DNA of 64,000 bases from positions 1-64,000 of the forward strand of contig CADCLG010000012.1 of the NCBI GenBank assembly GCA_902802305.1. Reading direction: 5' to 3'. This stretch comes from an uncultured Spirochaetaceae bacterium (lineage in GTDB: Bacteria > Spirochaetota > Spirochaetia > Treponematales > Treponemataceae). Of this stretch, positions 1-6,772 are shown one piece after another; within the stretch, counting starts at the first letter, position 1; each line of letters starts with the position of its first letter. The notes beneath the pieces were generated by a model. The model saw nothing but the letters and a program-made list of their open reading frames with translations, was not told where the DNA came from and made no database searches. The translations under genes were made by a program, and so were the position numbers.

Positions 1-386
1 TTTGGATTTGTCATGCCGCTTTCAACACCGTTGTATGTGATTGTGTATGCATGTAGAGTCCATTTTGCCTTCAGAGTGATTTTCTCTGTGACTGGCTTTG
101 TAAAATCAAATGCAGAAGTTCCATTATACCAGCCTCCAAAATCATAGCCGGCCTTGGTCGGGTCTGTAGGCTTATCAGCTGTCTTTCCACTTTCAACATT
201 TTGTGCCTCAACCGAGCTTCCACCATCAGAATCAAATGTAACTGTGTAATAAACAGGCTTTTCCGGCTCATCTACATTGTTCTTGCACGAAACAATTCCA
301 AACATCAGTGCAAATACCGCCACCAGAGCGACAATTTTACCTGTCATTGCTGTGCTCGATACGGCAATCTTTTCAAACTTTCTCAT
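1..386 (-). CDS. InlB-repeat lipoprotein, copy 1 (3' part outside window)
   Basis: Partial gene; the frame is open from the ATG at 384-386 to the window edge, giving about 128 residues. A GGAGG lies upstream of the ATG. The N-terminus (MRKFEKIAVSSTAMTGK) leads into a hydrophobic segment ending FGIVSCKNN, a lipoprotein signal with Cys at about residue 34. It is followed by one complete Listeria-Bacteroides (InlB B) repeat with the typical VTFDSDGGS start and LKAKWTL end, and the beginning of a second (YTITYNG). It is nearly identical to residues 1-115 of the protein at 2447-3466 and diverges in the second repeat. Probably an outer-surface lipoprotein; such repeats are common spacers in adhesins. 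Its binding partner cannot be predicted. Confidence 0.85.
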   Translation of the reverse strand, partial: MRKFEKIAVSSTAMTGKIVALVAVFALMFGIVSCKNNVDEPEKPVYYTVTFDSDGGSSVEAQNVESGKTADKPTDPTKAGYDFGGWYNGTSAFDFTKPVTEKITLKAKWTLHAYTITYNGVESGMTNP

Positions 387-525
387 TCAACACACCTCCG
401 TCCGAATGATTTAAAATATTTAAAGCCCGTACTGAAATGAAATGTACTTCATAACAATGCAGGCTTGTTTGCGAGAAAAATCATCATTTTTTGGTGGCAG
501 AAAAATCGCCATATAAAAATTATAA
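30..525 (-). repeat. Direct repeat, copy 1: 5' gene end plus leader
   Basis: This stretch is nearly identical to 3110-3605 in the same orientation (offset 3080), covering the signal peptide, first InlB repeat, ribosome site, leader hairpin and a TATAAT -10 box at 519-524. Similarity ends just upstream of the -10, so the two copies have different -35 regions. Point differences in the leader keep a stem paired, suggesting the duplication has been kept under selection or is recent. Confidence 0.85.
423..466 (-). promoter_or_regulatory. Leader hairpin of InlB-repeat gene copy 1
   Basis: On the minus strand the 5' leader contains AAGCCTG paired with CGGGCTT (one G-U) around an inner GAAGTAC-like stem. 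The second copy at 3503-3546 has AAGCCCGTG paired with CACGGGCTT. The arm differences keep pairing, which supports an RNA structure in the long (about 130 nt) leader. No U-run follows, so it is not a simple terminator. Confidence 0.5.
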
Positions 526-553
526 CATGGGAATCTGCATTTTTGTAAAAAAA

Positions 554-702
554 TTATTTACCGAGAATCGTAATAAAATCCATTGGTTCAATTGCTTTTA
601 CTGGAGAAATGCTAGCTGAACAGAATCAAAGGACCCATTAAAAAAAGGCTGTCGGTTTTGCAGTATATCGATAATAATATTTGTATCAATAAGAACTCTC
701 AT
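554..702 (-). pseudogene. PIN-domain (VapC-like) toxin remnant
   Basis: From the ATG at 700-702 the minus strand reads MRVLIDTNIIIDILQNRQPF, the first strand of a PIN nuclease with its conserved first Asp. It then runs into a short unrelated stretch and a TAA at 598-600. In a second frame the DNA continues as SISPVKAIEPMDFITILGK and a stop at 554-556, which resembles the C-terminal strand of PIN toxins. Intact members have about 130 residues, so the core with the other acidic residues has been deleted and the ends are out of frame. The start overlaps the stop of the upstream antitoxin in an ATGA arrangement, typical of toxin-antitoxin pairs. Confidence 0.65.
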
Positions 703-911
703 TTAGACAGCCTTCGTTCATCTAATAATTTATCAGTATCAACATCAGAAGGAATTATGCCCACCACAGCATTAAGAGCATCAAGTTTTTTCTGTGCCCT
801 ATGTGAAAACTTTTTTTCTTTCTTTTTGGGCAGAATTTTTATGCCAAAAAGTTCTGCTTTTTTTTGTATGGAATCGCAATCATTTTCTGCCTCCTGCTTA
901 TAATATACCAC
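699..911 (-). CDS. Putative antitoxin of decayed VapBC-like pair
   Basis: Up to 70 residues if it starts at the GTG at 909-911; no ATG is available in frame. The C-terminal half (KKLDALNAVVGIIPSDVDTD, then an ERRLSK end) resembles small antitoxins that precede PIN toxins, where a VGIIPS segment contacts the toxin. The N-terminal half is Lys-rich and lies over an inverted repeat (CTTTTTGGCA...TGCCCAAAAAG), so the true start is uncertain. Its stop overlaps the start of the PIN remnant. The antitoxin frame is intact although the toxin is broken, as expected when loss of the toxin comes first. Confidence 0.5.
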   Translation of the reverse strand: MVYYKQEAENDCDSIQKKAELFGIKILPKKKEKKFSHRAQKKLDALNAVVGIIPSDVDTDKLLDERRLSK

Positions 912-929
912 ACTTTAATAAAAATGTGT

Positions 930-968
930 AAAAAAAGCAGTCCACTTTGACATTTAGGGACTGCTTTT
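930..968 (-). terminator. Rho-independent terminator after BspA-like gene
   Basis: A perfect 10 bp stem, AAAGCAGTCC (934-943) and GGACTGCTTT (958-967), with a 14-base loop. On the minus strand it is followed by a run of Ts, placing it about 30 bases after the stop of the 1000-2409 reading frame. Confidence 0.85.
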
Positions 969-999
969 CGGGCGAATAAAGCTTCGATACAGTTTGTGC

Positions 1000-2409
1000 T
1001 TATTCTTTCACCGTGAAGTACCCCGGAGAATCAGTACCACCGTCTACACGGGCGTAAGTTTTGTCGGTATTGTTGCTGTCGAATTTTGTGCCTGCACCGC
1101 CGGTGAGACTAGCACAGTATAACATATATCCGCTGTCTGTAAGAGTTTCGGAAGCTGACCAATCCGTGCCAGGTGCGACATAGATTGTGGTAAGATTATA
1201 GCAAAAGAAGAACATGTTTAACATAGTAGTAACATTGTTTATGTTAAAACTGCTTAAATCGAGCGATGTGAGAGCATAGCAATAATTAAACATGTAGGAC
1301 ATATTCGTAACCTTGCCTGTATCGAAATTACTCAAATCAAGCGAAGCGAGAGCATTACATTCGTTGAACATTTTGGACATGTTAGTAACACTATTTGTGT
1401 CAAAGTTGTTCAAATCAAGTGAAGTAAGTGCATTGCAATAGTTGAACATTCCAGTCATATCAGTAACACTGCTTGTGTCAAAGTTGCTCAAATCAAGTGA
1501 AGAAAGGGCCTTACATCCAGATACCAGCCGACTCATATCCTTTACATTACTTGTGTTAAAGTTACTCAAATCGAGAGATGTGAGGGCATTGCTTCCTGCG
1601 AACATACCAGACATATTCGTTACCTTACTTGTATTAAAACTGCTCAAATCAAGAGATGTGAGAGAGCTACAGCTGCTAAACATTTCAGACATATTCGTAA
1701 CTTTGCTTGTGTCAAAGTTACTCAAATCAAGAGAAGTGAGAGCGGTACAACAGTCGAACATTCTATTCATATTCGTGACATTGCTTGTGTCAAAATCAGA
1801 AAGCTCTATATATTCCAATTCTCTCATATAGCCGAACATTTCATTCGAATTTGCATTCAGACAAAGTTTTCCTCCTTCCTGAACATAATAATAGATAGTA
1901 TAGCTTTCTGCATCGTACCATACGGGAACAAGTTTTGTTTCGTCAAGATAAAAGCTTGCACTTTCAGGTTCGGTGTCGTTTTTTCTGAATGATGTCGCAT
2001 TTTGTGCATTCAGGTCGTTTCTGAGTATGGAATTTATATCATATCCTCTTTGTAAAGAAATCTTGCTGATAACAATTTCATGTGCGGTTGCAGTTATGTT
2101 TTGACAAATTTGTATATTGTCTTTACCTGCATACAGGGTAGAGTCATAATAGGTATAATTGAGTTCCCACCAGTAGACTTTATCATCGCTCGTCGGGCGC
2201 ACAAGGCGTATCGGCAGGTCATCGACGGTGAATGTGGTTACGGTGTTAGGGTTCTCCACTCCGTTTGGAAGCCCCTCGTAGGTGATGGTATATGTGTTCA
2301 GATTCCATCGTACCCAGAATATCTTGTCGCCGGTATCGTGCTCGATTTTATATGTATACTGGTTATTGGAAGAAATCAGATTGTTTCCGTTTGTTTCCGC
2401 GTCGTACAT
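1000..2409 (-). CDS. BspA-like DUF285 repeat C-terminal half (frame-split)
   Basis: 469 residues from the ATG at 2407-2409, but there is no signal peptide and no ribosome site, and the frame is open upstream to about 2454. It begins with InlB-like repeat remnants (IFWVRWNLNTYTITYEG), then carries about eight copies of a 24-residue unit of the type MFxxCxxLTSLDLSNFDTSxVTNM, the DUF285/BspA leucine-rich family found in surface lipoproteins of mycoplasmas and gut bacteria. It is the natural continuation of the gene at 2447-3466. Removing one T from a T6 run (plus-strand A6, 2449-2454) joins them in one frame of roughly 820 residues. Either phase-off, a real mutation or a sequencing error. Confidence 0.85.
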   Translation of the reverse strand: MYDAETNGNNLISSNNQYTYKIEHDTGDKIFWVRWNLNTYTITYEGLPNGVENPNTVTTFTVDDLPIRLVRPTSDDKVYWWELNYTYYDSTLYAGKDNIQICQNITATAHEIVISKISLQRGYDINSILRNDLNAQNATSFRKNDTEPESASFYLDETKLVPVWYDAESYTIYYYVQEGGKLCLNANSNEMFGYMRELEYIELSDFDTSNVTNMNRMFDCCTALTSLDLSNFDTSKVTNMSEMFSSCSSLTSLDLSSFNTSKVTNMSGMFAGSNALTSLDLSNFNTSNVKDMSRLVSGCKALSSLDLSNFDTSSVTDMTGMFNYCNALTSLDLNNFDTNSVTNMSKMFNECNALASLDLSNFDTGKVTNMSYMFNYCYALTSLDLSSFNINNVTTMLNMFFFCYNLTTIYVAPGTDWSASETLTDSGYMLYCASLTGGAGTKFDSNNTDKTYARVDGGTDSPGYFTVKE

Positions 2410-2446
2410 TCCATTTAATTCTGCGCCATCTTTATTGAAGCTACTT

Positions 2447-3466
2447 TTAAAAAATTATTGTGTACTCTATCGCCGTCCATCTTGCCCAAAGTGTTTTTAC
2501 GCCAGTAGAGCCTTTTGTAATCTTTGTGATAACATTTCCGCCTTCCGCAGCATCATACCAGGCAAAGTCATAACCTTCTTTTTCGATTTCCACAAGCGTG
2601 ATTTCGTCCTCTACCGTGTAGTTTGCAGGATTTGGGTTTGTCAGGCCGCTTCCAATATTGTTGTAGGTGATAGTATAAGAGATTAGACTCCACTTGGCGT
2701 AGAAAACCTTGTTTCCAGTGTCTGTTGCGGTAATTTCGGTTACAGCATCACCTGTGAGCGTTGTTCCGTTATCGTTCGAAGTAAACCATCCTTCAAACTT
2801 ATAACCAGTTCTCGTAATGTCGTCTGCAGTTGGGAGAGTTGCTGCTGTGCCATAAGTGTAGGTCGTAACATTTTTACCTTCTGTAATCGTTCCGCCATTT
2901 ACGTTGAGCGTTACATCGTATGTTGCCAAATCCCACTTTGCAGTAAGCGTTAAGTCACCTGTTGTTCCTTTAGCAATCTTAGTGACTTTTGTATTCTCGT
3001 TGAACCATCCGCTGAACATTCTGCCTGTTTTTTCTCCATTCTTTAGTGTAATTTCATCTTCAATCGTGTAGGTTGCGGGGTTTTCACTGTTGTTTGTTCC
3101 ACCGTCAAGATTGTATGTGATTGTGAATGTATGTAGAGTCCATTTTGCCTTCAGAGTGATTTTCTCTGTGACTGGCTTTGTAAAATCAAATACAGAAGCT
3201 CCATTATACCAGCCTCCAAAATCATAGCCGGCCTTGGTCGGGTCTGTAGGCTTATCAGCTGTCTTTCCACTTTCAATATTTTGTGCCTCAACCGAGCTTC
3301 CACCATCAGAATCAAATGTAACTGTGTAATAAACAGGCTTTTCTGGCTCATCTACATTGTTCTTGCACGAAACAATTCCAAACATCAGTGCAAATACTGC
3401 CAACAGAGCGACAAGTTTACCTGTCATTGCTGTGCTCGATATGGCAATCTTCTCAAACTTTCTCAT
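2447..3466 (-). CDS. InlB-repeat lipoprotein, N-terminal half (frame-split)
   Basis: 339 residues. A lipoprotein signal (hydrophobic stretch, then FGIVSC) leads to four InlB B-type repeats of about 65-70 residues, each with a YxITYNxxGG-like start, a GYxFxGWF core and an LTAKW end. The frame stops at IEYTIIF-stop inside a further repeat, directly at the T6 tract that separates it from the DUF285 half. The ATG at 3464-3466 has GGAGG upstream. Exported and lipid-anchored; the repeats probably extend a distal leucine-rich domain from the cell surface. As it stands the product would lack that domain. Confidence 0.85.
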   Translation of the reverse strand: MRKFEKIAISSTAMTGKLVALLAVFALMFGIVSCKNNVDEPEKPVYYTVTFDSDGGSSVEAQNIESGKTADKPTDPTKAGYDFGGWYNGASVFDFTKPVTEKITLKAKWTLHTFTITYNLDGGTNNSENPATYTIEDEITLKNGEKTGRMFSGWFNENTKVTKIAKGTTGDLTLTAKWDLATYDVTLNVNGGTITEGKNVTTYTYGTAATLPTADDITRTGYKFEGWFTSNDNGTTLTGDAVTEITATDTGNKVFYAKWSLISYTITYNNIGSGLTNPNPANYTVEDEITLVEIEKEGYDFAWYDAAEGGNVITKITKGSTGVKTLWARWTAIEYTIIF

Positions 3467-3605
3467 TCAACATACCTCCGTCCGAATGATTTAAAATATT
3501 TAAAGCCCGTGCAGTAATGAAGTGTACTTCATAATAACACGGGCTTGCTTGCGAGAAAAATCATAATTTTTTGGTGGCAGAAAAATCGCCATATAAAAAT
3601 TATAA
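3110..3605 (-). repeat. Direct repeat, copy 2: 5' gene end plus leader
   Basis: Counterpart of 30-525. Contains the leader and first repeat of the complete gene copy. Homology stops immediately upstream of the -10 hexamer at 3599-3604. Confidence 0.85.
3503..3546 (-). promoter_or_regulatory. Leader hairpin of InlB-repeat gene copy 2
   Basis: Perfect 9 bp arms AAGCCCGTG and CACGGGCTT flank an inner GAAGTACACTTC palindrome on the minus strand, about 40 bases upstream of the ATG. It corresponds to 423-466 with compensating changes in the arms. Confidence 0.55.
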
Positions 3606-3626
3606 CACTGAAAATGCAGAATTCAA
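3599..3626 (-). promoter_or_regulatory. Promoter of InlB-repeat lipoprotein copy 2
   Basis: Minus strand: TTGAAT (3621-3626), 16 bp spacer, TATAAT (3599-3604). It implies a 5' leader of about 125 nt holding the hairpin at 3503-3546. Confidence 0.55.
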
Positions 3627-3669
3627 TATAAAACGCCAAAGGAAGCAAAGAAGTATTTCTATGTATAAT

Positions 3670-4875
3670 TTAAAAATTCAAAATAAATTTTTCTTCATCA
3701 TTTTTGAAGAATTCAGCCGTATTTCTATAATGTATATACGAACATCCACAGAATGAAGGTACATTTTCGCCCGAATAAATGACAGTACCTGTCTTTTCAG
3801 TATTTTCATTAAACTCAGGGAAATGCTGCCAGAAATTTTTCATGTTGTTACCGTACTTCTTGTCCATGCTTTTTCCGCTTTTTATCTCAAACAAATCCAA
3901 GAAATTCCTTCGTTTACGGATAAGATCTACTTCAAGACCGTTGCTGTTCCTGAAAAAGTATAAGTCGGCTTTCCGTCCTTCATTATAACACTGCTTAACC
4001 GCTTCCATCACAACCATATTCTCAAACAGATTGCCGAGCAAAGGATCCCGCGTCATTTGCGCTGGAGTTTCTATTCCCAAAAGATTAGCGGCAATACCGG
4101 TGTCACAAAAATAAATCTTTGGAGTTTTCACAATCTGACTTGTTCTTGAAGTGTACCAAGGTTGAAGCTTATAAATAATATGAGATGCTTCCAGAATCGA
4201 AAGCCAGGAATTTATTGTCGTGCTGCTTACTCCCACATCAACGGAAAGAGCAGAATTGTTCACCAACTGCCCGATTCGCCCTGCAAGCAATTTCAGGAAA
4301 CTGATAAACTTGCTCATATCCTGAACCGCCTGTATTCCCGCAACATCACGCTCAAGATAGGTGTCTATATAGCTCCTGTAAAAAGTTTCCGGCGAATGAC
4401 CTTTTTCCTTGAACAGAAACGGCATGAAGCCTGCAACAAGCTGAACATCACGTTCCAAATCTATCCCAGCAGAATGAAGCTCTGGCAGTGAAAGAGGCAA
4501 CATTTGAATAATTGCAGTTCTCCCTGCCAGAGACTGTGCAACGGCTTTTTTTAATGGAACTTGCTGGCTTCCTGTAATAAGAAACTGCCCTGCCTTGTGA
4601 TTTTTGTCTATATGCACCTGAACGGTACTCAGCAAATCGGGAACACGCTGAATTTCGTCAATTATTACCGGCTCTGGGAATTTTACGAAAAACTCTTCAG
4701 GGTCAGTTTGTGCCAAAAGGCGGGTCTGTGTTTCTTCAAGGTTTGCATAGGAATATGAAGGAAATAAATTCTGCACCAGTGTAGTTTTTCCACACTGGCG
4801 TGGTCCATAAAGCGTTACAGCCGGATATTCTGACATGGCCTTCTTTATTTCAGAAGCAATTTCTCTTTGAATCAT
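3670..4875 (-). CDS. AAA ATPase with DUF4143 domain
   Basis: 401 residues. Residues 1-130 form an AAA_14 domain: Walker A GPRQCGKTT at about 24-32, Walker B VIIDEIQRVP near 70-80, and sensor segment LITGSQQ. Residues about 170-330 form the DUF4143 domain with a TGIAANLLGI segment and a nuclease-fold-like end (EVDLIRKR, FEIKSGKS). Members of this family are widespread single-gene ATPases of unknown role, often near mobile or TA loci; archaeal ATPase and defence-related roles have been proposed but not settled. The ATG lacks a Shine-Dalgarno but sits 6 bases after a promoter, so the mRNA may be leaderless. The gene ends about 65 bases from the upstream duplicated region. Confidence 0.9.
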   Translation of the reverse strand: MIQREIASEIKKAMSEYPAVTLYGPRQCGKTTLVQNLFPSYSYANLEETQTRLLAQTDPEEFFVKFPEPVIIDEIQRVPDLLSTVQVHIDKNHKAGQFLITGSQQVPLKKAVAQSLAGRTAIIQMLPLSLPELHSAGIDLERDVQLVAGFMPFLFKEKGHSPETFYRSYIDTYLERDVAGIQAVQDMSKFISFLKLLAGRIGQLVNNSALSVDVGVSSTTINSWLSILEASHIIYKLQPWYTSRTSQIVKTPKIYFCDTGIAANLLGIETPAQMTRDPLLGNLFENMVVMEAVKQCYNEGRKADLYFFRNSNGLEVDLIRKRRNFLDLFEIKSGKSMDKKYGNNMKNFWQHFPEFNENTEKTGTVIYSGENVPSFCGCSYIHYRNTAEFFKNDEEKFILNF

Positions 4876-4881
4876 GCTGTA

Positions 4882-4910
4882 ATAATATTACAAAAGTACG
4901 GAGATTTCAA
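4882..4910 (-). promoter_or_regulatory. Promoter of DUF4143 ATPase (leaderless)
   Basis: Minus strand TTGAAA (4905-4910), 17 bp spacer, TATTAT (4882-4887), then TACAGC and the ATG. The expected start of transcription falls on or next to the start codon. Confidence 0.6.
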
Positions 4911-4951
4911 GTCTAATCTTTAATCTCCGTGCTTTTATTTAAAGTAAAAAA

Positions 4952-6592
4952 TTAATCCTCACGCATGGAAGCAAACGGGTCAACTGTTCTGTACTTTTCA
5001 CGTAATTTTGGCTTCTCAATCTTGCCGGTTGGATTACGTGGAACTGGAGCAAAAATCAGCTTTCGTGGTCGTTTGTAACGTGGTAATTCAAGGCAGAAAT
5101 CGTTTACTTCTTCTTCTGTAAGAGTAAAGCCTTCTTTTACTTCAATTACGGCAGCAGCAATTTCACCAAGACGTTTATCTGCAAGGCCAATAACGGCAAC
5201 ATCCTTAATCTGATTCATCTTGCGCAGATAGTCTTCAATCTGAACTGGATAAATATTTTCTCCACCAGAAATGATAACATCCTTTTTGCGGTCAACCAGC
5301 CAGATAAAGCCGTCTTCGTCCTGCATTGCAACGTCACCAGTATAGAGCCAGCCTTCATCATCAAGTACTTCTGCTGTAGCTTCCGGATTCTTGTAGTATT
5401 TGCACATAACGCCAGGACCAAATACAGCAAGCTCACCAACTTCGCCCTGCTTAACATCCTTGCGGTTTTCATCAACAATACGGGTTTTCCAGCCATAACC
5501 AGGAATACCGATTGCACCAACCTTGTTAATATTTCCAACACCAAGGTGTACACAGCCTGGTCCGATTGATTCAGAAAGACCATAGTTTGTATCATAATCA
5601 TGATTAGGGAAGTATTTGAGCCAGTCTTCAACAAGCTTTTTAGGAATTGGCTGGGCTCCCATGTGAGTAAGACGCCACTGATCCAACTTGTAATCTGCAA
5701 TTTTAACTTCACCGCGGTCAAGGGCATTCAAAATATCCTGAGCCCAAGGTACAAGCAGCCAGACGATTGTACAACCTTCATCACTTACAGCTTTAAGAAC
5801 GTGTTCAGGTTTTGTACCACGCAAAAGAACAGCCTTACCGCCACTAATCAGAGAGCCGAACCAGTGCATTTTTGCACCTGTATGATAGAGCGGTGGAATA
5901 CAAAGGAAACAGTCATCCTTTTTCTGTCCGTGATGATTCTGTTCGCAGGCAGCTGAATGCATGAGGGCACGGTGCTTGTGAAGAATTGCCTTTGGGAATC
6001 CAGTTGTACCTGAACTAAAATAAATAGCCGCATAATCATCATCAGTAATATCAAAATCAGGATTTTCGGAAGAATAGTTCATTGCAGACATAAAATAGTC
6101 TTCTGCAAAAGATGGACATTCACCTTCGCCAACATAAATTAAAAGGCGGTGGGCAATAATCTTTTCGTAAATTGCTTCAATTCGGCCAATAAACTTTGGA
6201 CCAAACATCAAAACAGAAACATCAGCAAGATTTACACAATATTCAATTTCATCACTTGCATAACGGAAATTAAGAGGAACAGCCAGAGCGCCAATCTTAA
6301 GAATACCAAAATAAATTGGCAGCCATTCAAGACAATTCATAAGAAGGATTCCAACCTTATCACCTTTTCGTACACCACGCTCCAAAAGATAGTGAGCACA
6401 GCGGTTTGCTTTTTCATTAAAGATTTTCCAGGTAATTTCTCTTCGGTATGGAAGATGTGGTTCCGACTGGGTTAAATCGTATTCCTTCCAGATTTTGCGG
6501 AATGAATCTTTTTCTTCCGGGTTTAATTCTACAAGTGCACAGTCTTTTCCATAAAGTTCTGCGTTTCTTTCAAGATATTTGGTAATCGGCAT
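4952..6592 (-). CDS. AMP-dependent acyl-CoA synthetase/ligase
   Basis: 546 residues, normal length for the ANL superfamily. The phosphate-binding loop YFSSGTTGFPKAILHKH lies near residues 190-207. The A5 motif (NYGLSESIG), A7 (GWLYTGDVA) and A8 (DRKKDVIISGGENIYP) are present, as is the C-terminal catalytic Lys in NPTGKIEKPKL. It activates a carboxylic acid to acyl-AMP and then to acyl-CoA. The overall pattern resembles long- or medium-chain fatty acyl-CoA ligases; the substrate is not fixed by sequence. An AAGGA site about 10 bases upstream supports the ATG. Single-gene unit, divergent from the acyltransferase gene. Confidence 0.92.
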   Translation of the reverse strand: MPITKYLERNAELYGKDCALVELNPEEKDSFRKIWKEYDLTQSEPHLPYRREITWKIFNEKANRCAHYLLERGVRKGDKVGILLMNCLEWLPIYFGILKIGALAVPLNFRYASDEIEYCVNLADVSVLMFGPKFIGRIEAIYEKIIAHRLLIYVGEGECPSFAEDYFMSAMNYSSENPDFDITDDDYAAIYFSSGTTGFPKAILHKHRALMHSAACEQNHHGQKKDDCFLCIPPLYHTGAKMHWFGSLISGGKAVLLRGTKPEHVLKAVSDEGCTIVWLLVPWAQDILNALDRGEVKIADYKLDQWRLTHMGAQPIPKKLVEDWLKYFPNHDYDTNYGLSESIGPGCVHLGVGNINKVGAIGIPGYGWKTRIVDENRKDVKQGEVGELAVFGPGVMCKYYKNPEATAEVLDDEGWLYTGDVAMQDEDGFIWLVDRKKDVIISGGENIYPVQIEDYLRKMNQIKDVAVIGLADKRLGEIAAAVIEVKEGFTLTEEEVNDFCLELPRYKRPRKLIFAPVPRNPTGKIEKPKLREKYRTVDPFASMRED

Positions 6593-6703
6593 TTTTTATT
6601 TATCCTTAAAAAGTTAATTATTTATAAAGTCATATTATAAAGCAAAAGGTTTAATTTTTAAAGATAATATTTTATAATCAATAATAAAAGAGAGGTTTCA
6701 AGT

Positions 6704-6772
6704 ATGAATAAAAAAGAAGGCGTGAAAAAAAAAAGAAGGCGTGAAAAAAAAAGAAGGCGTGAATAAAAAAAC
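6704..6772 (+). repeat. Poly-A tract within tandem repeat at gene start (phase-variation candidate)
   Basis: After the ATG at 6704-6706, which has AGAGG upstream, the DNA repeats the unit GTG-A9-GAAGGC. Copies carry A10 (6725-6734) and A9 (6744-6752), preceded and followed by partial copies with A6-A7. With A10 the ATG frame stops at a TAA after about 20 codons. With A9 it would run into the acyltransferase frame. Changes in tract length or loss/gain of a repeat unit would switch translation. Confidence 0.75.

Noticed and set aside
1442..1831. Open frame of 129 residues opposite the DUF285 repeats
   Set aside because: Antisense shadow of the leucine-rich repeats; its periodicity mirrors the real gene and there is no ribosome site.
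3670..4875. DUF4143 ATPase as part of a defence island
   Set aside because: Only a single such gene here, with metabolic genes next to it; no nuclease, methylase or other defence gene nearby.
5215..5727. 170-residue frame inside the acyl-CoA ligase gene
   Set aside because: Same strand, different frame from a well-supported enzyme; no family resemblance.
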